A stretch of 64,000 bases of DNA from CAWKDG01 sp963848355 (GTDB lineage Bacteria; Actinomycetota; Acidimicrobiia; Acidimicrobiales; UBA8190), in the NCBI GenBank assembly GCA_963848355.1, contig CAWKDG010000001.1, positions 1 to 64,000 of the forward strand, read 5' to 3'. The position numbers and the translations under genes are program-made. The number at the start of each line of letters is the position of its first letter. The first letter of the stretch is position 1. This document shows, piece by piece, positions 39,041 to 49,054 of this stretch. The notes beneath the pieces were generated by a model. That model saw nothing but the letters and a program-made list of their open reading frames with translations, was not told the origin of the DNA and made no database searches.

Positions 39041-41038
39041 ATGCCAGGCGTAGTCACGGTCCGACTCCCCGACGGCTCCACCAAGGAACTGCCGGCGGGA
39101 GCGACGGCGGGCGACCTGGCGGCGTCCATCGGAAAGCGGTTGGCCGCCGCCGCCGTGGCTGCCACGTTCGACGGGAAGGCCGTCGACCTCGGCACCGTCC
39201 TGGCCGACGGCGTCGAGGCGGCCGTGGTCACGGTGGACAGCGAGGCCGGACGCGCCGTCGTGCGCCACTCGACGGCCCACGTGCTGGCCCAGGCCGTGCT
39301 CGATCTGTGGCCCGGCGCCCATTACGCCATAGGGCCGGCCATCACCGACGGCTTCTACTACGACTTCGCCTTGCCGGGCGGCGCTACCTTCAGCGACGAC
39401 GACCTGGAGCGGATCACGACGCGGATGCGCGAGATCATGGCCGAGGACCAGGCCTTCGTGCGTGAGGAGCACTCGATCGACGACGGCCTGGCCTTGTTCG
39501 CCGATCAACCGTTCAAGCGCGAGATCATCACCGGGGTGGACCAGGACGCCGCCCTGCAGCAGGAGGCGTCGGCCGACATCGCTCCGGACGCCGCCACCGT
39601 GACCACGTACCGCAACACGGAGAGCTTCGTCGACCTGTGCCGAGGTCCGCACGTCCCGTCGACGGGCAGGCTCGGGCACTTCGCTCTTCTGCGTGTGGCC
39701 GGTGCCTACTGGCGCGGGGACGAGAAGCGCGGACAGCTCCAGCGCATCTACGGGACCGCCTGGGAGTCCGAGCGGGCGCTGGCCGACCATCTGCACCGGC
39801 TCGAAGAGGCCGAGCGCCGTGACCACCGGCGGCTGGGGGCAGAGCTCGACCTCTTCTCCTTCCCCCCCGAGATCGGGTCGGGCCTGGCCGTGTTCCATCC
39901 CAAGGGAGCCACCATCAGGCGGTTGATGGAGGAGTACTCGCGCCTGCGTCACGAGGCGGGGGGCTATCAGTTCGTCTACACGCCGCACATCACGAAGTCG
40001 GAGCTGTTCGAGATCTCGGGCCATCTGCAGTCGTTCGCCGAGGGCATGTTCCCGCCCATGGAGCTCGACGAGGGCCAGCGCTACTACCTGAAGCCCATGA
40101 ACTGCCCGTTCCACATCCTCATCTTCGCCAGCCGGCAACGCTCCTACCGGGAACTGCCCATGCGATTGTTCGAATTCGGGACCGTGTACCGCTACGAGAA
40201 GTCGGGTGTCGTCCACGGCCTGACGCGGGTGCGGGGCCTGACCATGGACGATTCCCACATCTTCTGCACACACGAGCAGATGACCGAGGAGCTCGACTCG
40301 CTGCTCACCTTCGTCCTCGACGTGCTGCGCGACTTCGGGCTCGACGACTTCTACCTCGAGCTCTCCACCCGGCCCGAGGGAAAGGCCATCGGCAGCGACG
40401 AGGACTGGCACGAGGCGACAGAGGCCTTGCGGTCGGCGGCGTCGGGGAAGGGCCTGGAGCTGGTGATGGACGAGGGCGGGGGAGCGTTCTACGGTCCCAA
40501 GATCTCGGTCCAGGCGCGCGACGCCATCGGCCGGTACTGGCAGATCTCCACCATTCAGTTGGACTACAACCTGCCCCAGCGATTCGGGCTCGAGTACGTG
40601 GGATCGGACAACGCCCGGCACCGACCGGTCATGATCCACCGGGCCCTCTTCGGTTCGGTGGAACGCTTCTTCGCCATTCTCCTCGAGCACTACGCCGGCG
40701 CCATGCCCACCTGGCTGATGCCGACGCAGGTGGTGGTGGTTCCCGTGCGCGACGATCATGCCCCGTATGCCGAGTCGGTGGCCGACAGCTGCCGCCGGGC
40801 CGGTCTGCGCGTGCTCGTCGACCCGGCCGACGAGCCCATCGGCGGACGCGTCCGGCGCTGGAAGATGGAGAAGATCCCGTACATCGTGGCCGTGGGGGAC
40901 GAGGACGTGGCGTCGGCCACCGTCGGGGTGAACGCCCGCGGCTCGGAGCGTCCCGAGCGTGGGGTGGCCGTCGACGCCTTCGTGGCCGCGGTGGTGGCCG
41001 AGGTCGAGGCCAAGGGCTCTCCCGAGAAGGTCCGGTGA
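39041..41038 (+). CDS. thrS: Threonyl-tRNA synthetase
   Basis: 665 aa. Charges tRNA-Thr. The N-terminal TGS domain begins MPGVVTVRLPDGSTKELPAG. The editing domain carries HSTAHVLAQAVLDLWPGAHY and ESFVDLCRGPHVPSTGRLGH, and the class II core has PMNCPFHILIFASRQRSYRE, GLTRVRGLTMDDSHIFCTHE (motif 2) and RPVMIHRALFGSVERFFAIL (motif 3). The anticodon-binding domain ends with YIVAVGDEDVASATVGVNAR. ATG 39041 is preferred over an in-frame upstream codon because the TGS domain starts there. Confidence 0.95.
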   Translation: MPGVVTVRLPDGSTKELPAGATAGDLAASIGKRLAAAAVAATFDGKAVDLGTVLADGVEAAVVTVDSEAGRAVVRHSTAHVLAQAVLDLWPGAHYAIGPAITDGFYYDFALPGGATFSDDDLERITTRMREIMAEDQAFVREEHSIDDGLALFADQPFKREIITGVDQDAALQQEASADIAPDAATVTTYRNTESFVDLCRGPHVPSTGRLGHFALLRVAGAYWRGDEKRGQLQRIYGTAWESERALADHLHRLEEAERRDHRRLGAELDLFSFPPEIGSGLAVFHPKGATIRRLMEEYSRLRHEAGGYQFVYTPHITKSELFEISGHLQSFAEGMFPPMELDEGQRYYLKPMNCPFHILIFASRQRSYRELPMRLFEFGTVYRYEKSGVVHGLTRVRGLTMDDSHIFCTHEQMTEELDSLLTFVLDVLRDFGLDDFYLELSTRPEGKAIGSDEDWHEATEALRSAASGKGLELVMDEGGGAFYGPKISVQARDAIGRYWQISTIQLDYNLPQRFGLEYVGSDNARHRPVMIHRALFGSVERFFAILLEHYAGAMPTWLMPTQVVVVPVRDDHAPYAESVADSCRRAGLRVLVDPADEPIGGRVRRWKMEKIPYIVAVGDEDVASATVGVNARGSERPERGVAVDAFVAAVVAEVEAKGSPEKVR

Positions 41039-41547
41039 GCCTGGAGCAGCTGTGGGCCGGCTGGCGTCATGAGTACGTCGTCGCGGCCGGCGCCGCCGAG
41101 AAAGCCGGCACCGACGAGGAGTGCGTGTTCTGCCGGATCGTGGCATCCGGCGATCCCAGCCCCGACAACGGGGTGGTGTGGCGCGGTGGCCTCAGCCTGG
41201 CCGTCCTCAACGCCTACCCCTATGCCAGCGGCCACCTGCTGGTGACGCCGTTGCGCCACGTGTCGTCGCTGGCCGAGCTGACCGCGGCGGAGTCGGTCGA
41301 CCTGTGGGAGACGACCCGGGCCGCCGCCGCCGCCCTCGGCACGGCCTACGACCCCGACGGCCTGAACGTGGGCGCCAACCTGGGCCGCGCCGCCGGGGCG
41401 GGGATCCCCCAGCACCTCCATCTCCACGTCCTGCCGCGGTGGTCGGGGGACACGAACTTCATGACGGCGGTGGCCGGCGTCCGGGTCATCCCCGAGTCGC
41501 TGCCTCAGAGCTGGCGGCTGGTGCACGAGGCGTGGCCGTCGGTCTGA
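41035..41547 (+). CDS. HIT-family protein, probable Ap4A phosphorylase
   Basis: 170 aa. GTG 41035 overlaps the thrS stop (GTGA). Starts LEQLWAGWRHEYVVAAGAAE, contains ECVFCRIVASGDPSPDNGVV, LAVLNAYPYASGHLLVTPLR and the histidine triad QHLHLHVLPRWSGDTNFMTA. Sequence and gene order match the mycobacterial Rv2613c type, which phosphorolyses diadenosine tetraphosphate (a by-product of aminoacyl-tRNA synthetases). Its 3' end overlaps the convergent membrane-protein gene by 62 bases. Confidence 0.87.
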   Translation: MSLEQLWAGWRHEYVVAAGAAEKAGTDEECVFCRIVASGDPSPDNGVVWRGGLSLAVLNAYPYASGHLLVTPLRHVSSLAELTAAESVDLWETTRAAAAALGTAYDPDGLNVGANLGRAAGAGIPQHLHLHVLPRWSGDTNFMTAVAGVRVIPESLPQSWRLVHEAWPSV

Positions 41548-44338
41548 CGTTGCTGCCGTTCGCGGCGTCGACGTCGAGCCTTTCGGTGACGGCCCCTCCT
41601 CGTGGCCGACGGCGGTGCCGCCGCCGTAGCCGGCCCCACAGCCATGAGGCGGCGGCGCCGACCACGACCAGACTCCCGGCCAAGGTGCACAGGAGGCCGG
41701 CGGTCACCGACGCCGGGCGGTAGGCCCACGTGACGGTGTAGGTGCCGGGATCGAGATGGACCTCCTGGACGAGCCCGAGGCGCGTGACCGGCAACGTGAC
41801 CGACCGCCGCGTGACCGTATTGCGCACGCGCGCCTGCCAGCCGACCGAGAACGCCTCGCTGCGCACGAGGTCGGCCGGCCGGCGTACCGTGACGGCGTCG
41901 GTCTCCCGGCCCCACGACGTGAGGTTCACCCGCCGGACGACGCCCGCGCCCACCGCCCCCGCGCCTGTCGTGTCGGCCCCGGTGGCGTCGAGGGAGATCG
42001 GGGCGCCGCGCACGGTGGTGCGAAACACGGCGATGCCGTCGCGGTAGCCGGCGAGATGGAACGACGCGTCGCGTAGCGCCGACTGCAACAAGCCGTCCAT
42101 GACGTAGGTGACACCGTTGGCGGTGGTGACCGTGGTGGCATCGGTGGCATGGAGGGCGTCCCGACCGGCGACGACGAGGCCGGAAGCGGTCACGGGTGAG
42201 GCGAAGGCGATCGTCAGACGGCCTGTCGACGCCCTCACCGTGGCCGTCGTCCAGGAGGTCGCACCGGTGCGCGAGACGAGGCCGATCCGGACGGCGCCCG
42301 GCTCCGCCGCCGGTCCCGTGTAGGAGACCGAGGCGCTGACCATCGACAAGGGCCGACCGAACCACCACACCGCGTGTCCCGGAGGGGGCGATGCCCGACA
42401 GGCCGTCGACGGGACCGAGGTGAGCGTCTCCGGCGGGCTCCCCTGCTTCTGGATGAGATCGTCCGACACCGTCACGACGGTGCTCAGGTCGAGGGGGACG
42501 AAGTCGCCCTCGGCCAGAGCGCAGGGGCTGAGGGTGTTGTGGGTGCGCGTCCCCGTGGCGCTCTGATATCCGCTGTCGGTGAGCGAGCCGTACCCTTCGA
42601 CGCTCGGGACGTGGACCAGTTCGTTGAGGTCGTTCTGGGCCAGGAGTGAGAACTGGGACGGGTATTCGTTGCCGGGGTCGAACATGGCGAACCTCGTTCC
42701 GGCGGGGATCGACACGGCGCTCGTCGCCGTGGGGAGCATGGGTGCGGGGAAGCTCAAGGTCAACCCGCTGACGCTCGTCACGGTGAAGAAGAGGAGGTCG
42801 ACGACGACGAGGGCCCCGAGCAACCGCGCCCTGGTCCCTGTCCGCGTGGTCACGCCGCCCGACGCCCAGCCGACGACCCCCGCCGCCAACGCCACGACGA
42901 GGGTGGCGGCGAACCACGGCGCCATGGCGCGCCCGAGATGGGCGATGTCGGCGTCGACGCCGAACCATTGCTCCAGGGGAGCCGGCCACGACAACGCCAC
43001 CAGGCAGACGACGGCGACGGCCGCCGCCGGGACCACCGTGACGAGCCGGATGTAGCGGGGGACGTGCGTGGGGGACCGATCGACGACGAGGTCGAGCCAG
43101 TAGGCCGACAGGACGCACAGCCCCAGGCCGGCGATCACGATGTTCCGGCTCTGCAACCGCAGGTCGCCGTAGAAGGGGAGGTGGGCGAGGTAGGGACCGA
43201 GCGGCGTGTAGATGCCGTAGGTGAGGATCATGCCCACGACGACGAGGCTGAGCCACGGGGTCCAGCGGCGTGCCTGTGGGTGACGCCGCCGGCCGAACCA
43301 TCGGGCGAGGAGGCCGGCCGCCGCCATCAGGGGAACGAGTCCGACGTAGCCGGTGATCTCGGGGAGGTTGTAGTGCCCGAAGAACGACGGCTGGCCCACG
43401 ACCCCGGTCCCACCCATCAGGTCGGGGACGAGCATGAGGATCGACCACCGCACGGGGAGGGAGCCGGTGCCGAAGAAGGTCACCGTGCTCTGCGCCCGTT
43501 GCGAATCGGCGATGAAGGACCAGCCCGGTATGAGCTGGACCGCTCCGAGGGCGGCGGCCACAGCGGTGGCCAGGACGAAGGATCCGAGGAAGGCCGCCCT
43601 TCTCCTCCATGCGGCGCGTCCGGTCACCAGGTGCCACCCGGCCGCCAGCCCGACGACGACGGCGGCGTCGGCCATGCCGCGGGGCTCCCCTGTCAACAGG
43701 ACGAGGCCGCCGAGGAGTCCGAGGACCGTCACGCGTCGCCAGGCCGACGGCCCCCGGTCGGCCCCGTGAGCGGCGCCGGTGGCAGGGTCGAGGAGCTGGT
43801 GGGCCAGGCGTTGTTCCACGAGGAGCATCCACGGGATCCAACTGGCACCCTGGACGATCCCGATATGCACCATCTGCGCGCTCATGGAACCGGCGAAGGC
43901 GAAGGAGGCGGCGGCGAAGGAGGCGGCGAAGGGGCGCAGGGCCTGTTGCCGGAGAAACGCGTACATCCCCACGGCGGCGGTGACGTAGACGACGACCAGA
44001 TTCACGGTCCAGGCGGCCACGGCCGGAAGGACGGCGAAGAGCCAGGTGAAGGGGTAGAGGGCGCCGGCGTTCAGACCGGCCAGGAGGGGGCTGCCACTCC
44101 AGATGTAGGGGTTCCACAAGGGCAGGTGGGCGTGACGCAGGTCCTCTCCGGCCAGGGCGCGCAGAGGGAAGTTCTGGATCTGGTTGTCGGCGTTGACGAC
44201 GGCGTGCCCGAACAGGGCGGGCACCACGAAGACGATGACGGGAATGCTGAGAAGGACGACGAGAGAACGCCGGTCACCTCGGCTGAGACCGCTCACGTGC
44301 TGGCGTACCCGCACGGTCACTGCGAGCCGCGCTGCCAC
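41486..44338 (-). CDS. YfhO-like multi-pass membrane protein
   Basis: About 950 aa. The first domain resembles YfhO/GT-C proteins: NADNQIQNFPLRALAGEDLR, LPLWNPYIWSGSPLLAGLNA and LYPFTWLFAVLPAVAAWTVN, followed by about 12 membrane spans to residue 540, then a 370-residue extracytoplasmic beta-rich domain and a final span with a basic tail (LWGRLRRRHRRRPRGG). Possible role: glycosylation of the cell envelope. Start: minus-strand TACAGT at 44400-44395 puts transcription near 44388, excluding GTG 44407; in-frame GTG 44338 is used. ATG 44358 has a perfect GAGGAGG but is out of frame, so an indel is possible. Confidence 0.75.
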   Translation of the reverse strand: MAARLAVTVRVRQHVSGLSRGDRRSLVVLLSIPVIVFVVPALFGHAVVNADNQIQNFPLRALAGEDLRHAHLPLWNPYIWSGSPLLAGLNAGALYPFTWLFAVLPAVAAWTVNLVVVYVTAAVGMYAFLRQQALRPFAASFAAASFAFAGSMSAQMVHIGIVQGASWIPWMLLVEQRLAHQLLDPATGAAHGADRGPSAWRRVTVLGLLGGLVLLTGEPRGMADAAVVVGLAAGWHLVTGRAAWRRRAAFLGSFVLATAVAAALGAVQLIPGWSFIADSQRAQSTVTFFGTGSLPVRWSILMLVPDLMGGTGVVGQPSFFGHYNLPEITGYVGLVPLMAAAGLLARWFGRRRHPQARRWTPWLSLVVVGMILTYGIYTPLGPYLAHLPFYGDLRLQSRNIVIAGLGLCVLSAYWLDLVVDRSPTHVPRYIRLVTVVPAAAVAVVCLVALSWPAPLEQWFGVDADIAHLGRAMAPWFAATLVVALAAGVVGWASGGVTTRTGTRARLLGALVVVDLLFFTVTSVSGLTLSFPAPMLPTATSAVSIPAGTRFAMFDPGNEYPSQFSLLAQNDLNELVHVPSVEGYGSLTDSGYQSATGTRTHNTLSPCALAEGDFVPLDLSTVVTVSDDLIQKQGSPPETLTSVPSTACRASPPPGHAVWWFGRPLSMVSASVSYTGPAAEPGAVRIGLVSRTGATSWTTATVRASTGRLTIAFASPVTASGLVVAGRDALHATDATTVTTANGVTYVMDGLLQSALRDASFHLAGYRDGIAVFRTTVRGAPISLDATGADTTGAGAVGAGVVRRVNLTSWGRETDAVTVRRPADLVRSEAFSVGWQARVRNTVTRRSVTLPVTRLGLVQEVHLDPGTYTVTWAYRPASVTAGLLCTLAGSLVVVGAAASWLWGRLRRRHRRRPRGGAVTERLDVDAANGSNVRPTATPRAPAASSEAATRG

Positions 44339-44394
44339 GGCACGCCCGCCTGTCTCATGTCCCCTCCTCGACGCCCCCTGGCAGCGAACAGCGA

Positions 44395-44400
44395 ACTGTA
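44395..44400 (-). promoter_or_regulatory. -10 element (TACAGT) of the YfhO-like gene
   Basis: Minus-strand TACAGT lies in the short gap between this gene and the GNAT gene, about 37 bases before a GAGGAGG-ATG pair. Confidence 0.4.
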
Positions 44401-44423
44401 CAGGCACCGCCGGGCGCCGACGG

Positions 44424-44870
44424 TTACGGGTCGATGATCACCTCGTACTCGAACCAGGTAGTGCGTTCGGCGTCCATCTGTTCGTAGAGACGCTGGGCCC
44501 GACGGTTGTCGATGGCCGTCGACCACCGTACGCGGGGCGCCTGGCGCGCACGGGCCAGTGCCGTCGTGGCCTCGATGAGTCGGCGTCCGACACCACCACC
44601 GCGGGCGTCGGGGAGAACGTAGAGGTCGTTCATGATGACGATGTCCTCGGCTTCGACCGACGACGCGGCGAAGTACAGGCAGGCGTAGCCGACCAGCCGT
44701 CCCTGGCGGCGGGCTCCGAGGATGCAGCCGGCGTCGCTGTCCCCGAGGAAGCGGGCGAAGAAGGCGCGGTTGCGTCGGTCGTCAGGAGTGGCGACGCCGT
44801 AGAAGCGTTGGTAATCGGCGACGAGCGGAAGGACGGCGTCGTAGTCCTCGTCGCCGATGGCGGCGATCAC
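44424..44870 (-). CDS. GNAT-family N-acetyltransferase
   Basis: 148 aa from GTG 44870. GNAT fold: RRQGRLVGYACLYFAASSVE, IVIMNDLYVLPDARGGGVGR with the acetyl-CoA loop ARGGGVGRRLIEATTALARA, and VRWSTAIDNRRAQRLYEQMD. The end is RTTWFEYEVIIDP. Typical of small GNATs that acetylate polyamines, amino acids or ribosomal proteins; the acceptor is unknown. The coding frame runs back to the stop of the EF-G-like gene 11 bases upstream, so the start may be a CTG overlapping that stop. Confidence 0.8.
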   Translation of the reverse strand: MIAAIGDEDYDAVLPLVADYQRFYGVATPDDRRNRAFFARFLGDSDAGCILGARRQGRLVGYACLYFAASSVEAEDIVIMNDLYVLPDARGGGVGRRLIEATTALARARQAPRVRWSTAIDNRRAQRLYEQMDAERTTWFEYEVIIDP

Positions 44871-44881
44871 CAGGTCGTCGC

Positions 44882-46972
44882 TCAGGCGTCCGCCTTGACC
44901 TTGGTCATGCGATCGGCGAGGTTGGCCGGCATGACGTCGTAGTGATCGTGCTCGGCTCGGAACCGACCGCGGCCTCCGGTGAGCGAGCGCAGGTCGACGG
45001 CGTACCTCTGGATCTCCGAGGTCGGCACCAACGCAGTGATCACCTGGCGCCCGCCGTCGGTGGTGTCGGTCCCCTGCACCCGTCCCCGTCGTGCATTGAG
45101 GTCGCCGAGGACCTCGCCCTGCATCGACGCCGGCACGGTGACCTCGAGCCGCGAGATCGGTTCCAGCAGAACCGGATCCGCTTTCGCCATGGCCTCGCGA
45201 AAGGCGAGCGAACCGGCCATCTTGAAGCTCATCTCCGAGGAGTCGACAGCGTGGAACTTGCCGTCGTAGCAGGTGGCCTGCACGTCGACGACGGGGTACC
45301 CGAAGATCCCCCCGAGGGACATGGCCTCGAGCACGCCCTTCTCCACCGCCGGGATGTACTGGCGGGGGATGGCGCCGCCCACGACCTGGTCGATGAAGTG
45401 GAACCCCTCGCCCCGCTGGAGCGCTTCGATCCGGAGCGAGGCCACGCCGAACTGTCCGTGGCCGCCGGTCTGCTTCTTGTAGCGACCTTCGGCTTCGGCT
45501 TGCTTCGAGATCGTCTCCCGATAGGGGATGCGGACCTCCTCCGTCTCGACGTCGACGCCGAACTTTCGGTGGAGGCGCTCGGCGGCGACGGCCAGGTGGG
45601 TCTCGCCCGTCCCCCGCAGGATCGTCTGGTGCGTCTCGTCGACCCTTTCCACCTGCAACGAGGGATCCTCGTCCTGCAGACGGTGCAGCCCGGTCATGAG
45701 CTTGTCCTCGTCGCCCTTGGACCGGGGTCGGATGGCGATGGCCAGGGCGACGGGCTCGGGCTCCGGTCCGGGGACGGTGACCGGCGTGCCCTTGGGGGTG
45801 AGGGTGTCGCCCGTCGCCGTGTCCGACAGTTTGGGGACGGCCACGAGATCGCCCGCCTGCGCCTCGCTCACGGGCTCGGCTTCCTTGCCCCGCAGGAGCT
45901 CCAGGACGTGGAGCTTCGCCTCGGCATGGCTGCGGGGATTGGTGAGGACGGAGTCGGGACGGATGGTGCCCGACAGCACCCGTAGGAGCGAGATCTTGCC
46001 CACGTACGGGTCCGAGATGGTCTTGAACACCCGGGCCAGCGGGGGGCCCGAGGGATCGCAGGCCACCTCCTGCTCGGTGTCGCCGGCCCGCACCTTCACC
46101 GGCGGGCGCGCGTCGGGCGCGGGACCGATCTCGGCCAGCAGGGATGCCAGGCGGTCGATGCCGACGCCGGTGGCGGCCGATCCACAGACCACGGGGAAGA
46201 CGAGTCCTTCGGCCACCCCGGAGGCCAGGGTTGCTTCGAGCTCTTCGGTGGCAGGGATCTCTCCGTCGAGGTAGCGCTCCATGAGCGCGTCGTCTCCCAC
46301 GACGATCCCCTCCACCAGCTGCTCGCGCACCTGGTGCTCCACGTCGGCGAGATCGTCGGGGATGGGCGCCGGGCGCGGGGCGCCACCCTCGTAGAGCAGA
46401 GCGCTGTCGGTCAGCAGGTCGGCGATGCCGCGAAAGGCGCTCTCTTCTCCCACCGGTAACTCCAACGGGGCGATACCGGCGCCGAAGCGTTCCTGGAGCC
46501 CGGCGAGCGTCCGGTCGAAACTGGCGCGTTCGCGATCGAGCTTGTTGATGAAGACCAGGCGGGGCAAGCCGAGCTCCGTGGCCAGGTCCCACACCGCTTC
46601 GGTCTGGGCCTCGACCCCGTCGACGGCGCTCACGACGACGACGACGAGGTCGACGACCGAGCAGGCGGCGCGGACCTCGCCGAAGAAGTCGGCGTACCCC
46701 GGGGTGTCGATCAGGTTGATCTTGACGTCGCCGACAGTGGCCGGGGCCATGGCCAACGAGATCGACATGTGGCGCTTGATCTCCTCGGGCTCGAAATCGC
46801 AGACGGTGGTGCCGTCGTCCACCCGACCGGCGCGGGGAATGGCCCCGGTGGCGAACAGAAGAGCCTCCGCCAATGTCGTCTTGCCCGCGCCGTTGTGTCC
46901 GACCAGGGCAACGTTGCGGATGCGCGACGGTGGAAAGCTGGTCACCCCGAGCACCTCCCCTCGCTCGTCCAC
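44882..46972 (-). CDS. EF-G-like translational GTPase (non-canonical paralogue)
   Basis: 696 aa. G domain: VALVGHNGAGKTTLAEALLF (P-loop), VKINLIDTPGYADFFGEVRA (G3), RLVFINKLDRERASFDRTLA (G4). Then domain II, domain IV-like EVRIPYRETISKQAEAEGRY and HGQFGVASLRIEALQRGEGF, and domain V ISRLEVTVPASMQGEVLGDL. Sequences like this are annotated as elongation factor G-like protein or EF-G2 in Actinobacteria and are distinct from the str-operon FusA; roles in ribosome recycling, stalled ribosomes or low-level resistance have been proposed for such paralogues. The upstream 48 residues look natural, so the start at 46972 is kept. Confidence 0.88.
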   Translation of the reverse strand: MDERGEVLGVTSFPPSRIRNVALVGHNGAGKTTLAEALLFATGAIPRAGRVDDGTTVCDFEPEEIKRHMSISLAMAPATVGDVKINLIDTPGYADFFGEVRAACSVVDLVVVVVSAVDGVEAQTEAVWDLATELGLPRLVFINKLDRERASFDRTLAGLQERFGAGIAPLELPVGEESAFRGIADLLTDSALLYEGGAPRPAPIPDDLADVEHQVREQLVEGIVVGDDALMERYLDGEIPATEELEATLASGVAEGLVFPVVCGSAATGVGIDRLASLLAEIGPAPDARPPVKVRAGDTEQEVACDPSGPPLARVFKTISDPYVGKISLLRVLSGTIRPDSVLTNPRSHAEAKLHVLELLRGKEAEPVSEAQAGDLVAVPKLSDTATGDTLTPKGTPVTVPGPEPEPVALAIAIRPRSKGDEDKLMTGLHRLQDEDPSLQVERVDETHQTILRGTGETHLAVAAERLHRKFGVDVETEEVRIPYRETISKQAEAEGRYKKQTGGHGQFGVASLRIEALQRGEGFHFIDQVVGGAIPRQYIPAVEKGVLEAMSLGGIFGYPVVDVQATCYDGKFHAVDSSEMSFKMAGSLAFREAMAKADPVLLEPISRLEVTVPASMQGEVLGDLNARRGRVQGTDTTDGGRQVITALVPTSEIQRYAVDLRSLTGGRGRFRAEHDHYDVMPANLADRMTKVKADA

Positions 46973-47100
46973 CGCCGGCGCCGACCACCGTCGGGGGCGC
47001 CCAGCCTACCGTCGGGCACCGATCCCGTCAGGGGCGACGACTGGGCCCCGGGTCCGATTCCGCCGGCGGGCCATTCCGGAGGGCCCGAAGGCGCCGATGG

Positions 47101-47106
47101 TAGGCT
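47101..47106 (+). promoter_or_regulatory. -10 element (TAGGCT) of pgsA
   Basis: TAGGCT, then a leader of about 25-30 bases carrying GAGGAGG before ATG 47139. Unlike many others here this is a led, Shine-Dalgarno message. Confidence 0.5.
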
Positions 47107-47138
47107 GGAAGAGTCAGTCGTGAGGAGGAAACTCGCAC

Positions 47139-48022
47139 ATGTTCGATGGTCGCTGGCGACACGCCGTGGACCGTACGACGAAGCCGGTGGGCGACGTACT
47201 CGTCCGGACCGGCATCACCGCCGACGTGCTCACCGTCTTCGGACTGGTGATGTCGGTCGTCACCGCCGTCGCCATCGGCTCGGGGCACCTGGTCATCGGG
47301 ACCGTCCTGCTCTTCCCGACCGGCCTTCCCGACCTGTTCGACGGACCGGTGGCCAAGGCGGGGGGACAGCGTCGATACGCGGTGCCTTCTTCGACTCGGT
47401 GGCCGACCGGGTCTCCGACGCCTTCCTCTTCGGCGGCGTCTCGTGGTACCTCGCCGCCCATCACGACGGCCAGCTCGTCCTGTTGCCGTTCGCCATCCTC
47501 GCCCTCACCGCCCTCATCTCCTACCAGCGGGCGAAGGCCGAGCTCCTCGGCCTGTCGGCCACGGGTGGGCTCATGGAGCGCGCCGAAAGGTTCATCATGC
47601 TCGGCCTGTGCTTCATCGCCGGCGCCGTCACGCCGGCCGCCTTCGTTCCTGCTCTGTGGGTGTTCTTCGGGCTCATCTCGGCCACCGCCGTCGGGCGGTT
47701 CGTGCGGGTGTGGAAGGAGGCCGAAGGCCCTGTCCGGGTGCCGTCGGCTCGTCCCCACCGCCTCGACCCCGAGCGCGCCGTGGCGCGCCGCCGCGCCGCA
47801 CGGGTGGACTCGCGTTGGCGTACCTGGCGCGAGACGCGTGCCCAGCGCGACGCCACCGGAGTGCATTTCGTGCAACCCCAACGTGCCGACCAGCCACTGG
47901 GGCGTTGGCGGGCGCGCCGGCAGAACGTCCTGGCCAGCCGTTCCGGCCGCATCTGGCGCGCCCGTCGGGCGGCGTCACCGCGTGAGCGGGCCGGTCGTCG
48001 GCCCGGCGCCGGCGGGCTCTGA
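47139..48022 (+). CDS. pgsA: CDP-alcohol phosphatidyltransferase (PgsA1 type), frameshifted
   Basis: Makes phosphatidylinositol-phosphate (or PG-phosphate) from CDP-diacylglycerol. The first 75 residues (MFDGRWRHAVDRTTKPVGDV to LPDLFDGPVAKAGG) continue after a -1 in the G run 47360-47365 as TASIRGAFFDSVADRVSDAF. Together they restore the CDP-alcohol motif D-x2-DG-x2-AR-x8-G-x3-D-x3-D in the form DLFDGPVAKAGGTAS..RGAFFDSVADR. Five to six membrane spans follow and a basic tail to 48022. It sits between the HIT gene (separated by an inserted block) and the PIM acyltransferase, as in mycobacteria. Confidence 0.82.
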
Positions 48023-48045
48023 GCACACCGCGCACCGAGACGTCC

Positions 48046-49044
<999 letters not shown>

Positions 49045-49054
49045 CGGGCCGGTC

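Noticed and set aside
38747..41146. 799-codon minus-strand frame opposite thrS
   Set aside because: Antisense to threonyl-tRNA synthetase with all class II motifs; no recognisable protein.
42938..44437. 499-codon plus-strand frame opposite the YfhO-like gene
   Set aside because: Low-complexity Gly/Glu/His-rich shadow, while the other strand has coherent membrane segments.
44882..46972. Canonical elongation factor G of the str operon
   Set aside because: No rpsL, rpsG or tuf nearby, and the switch and domain IV sequences differ from canonical FusA; a paralogue is more likely.
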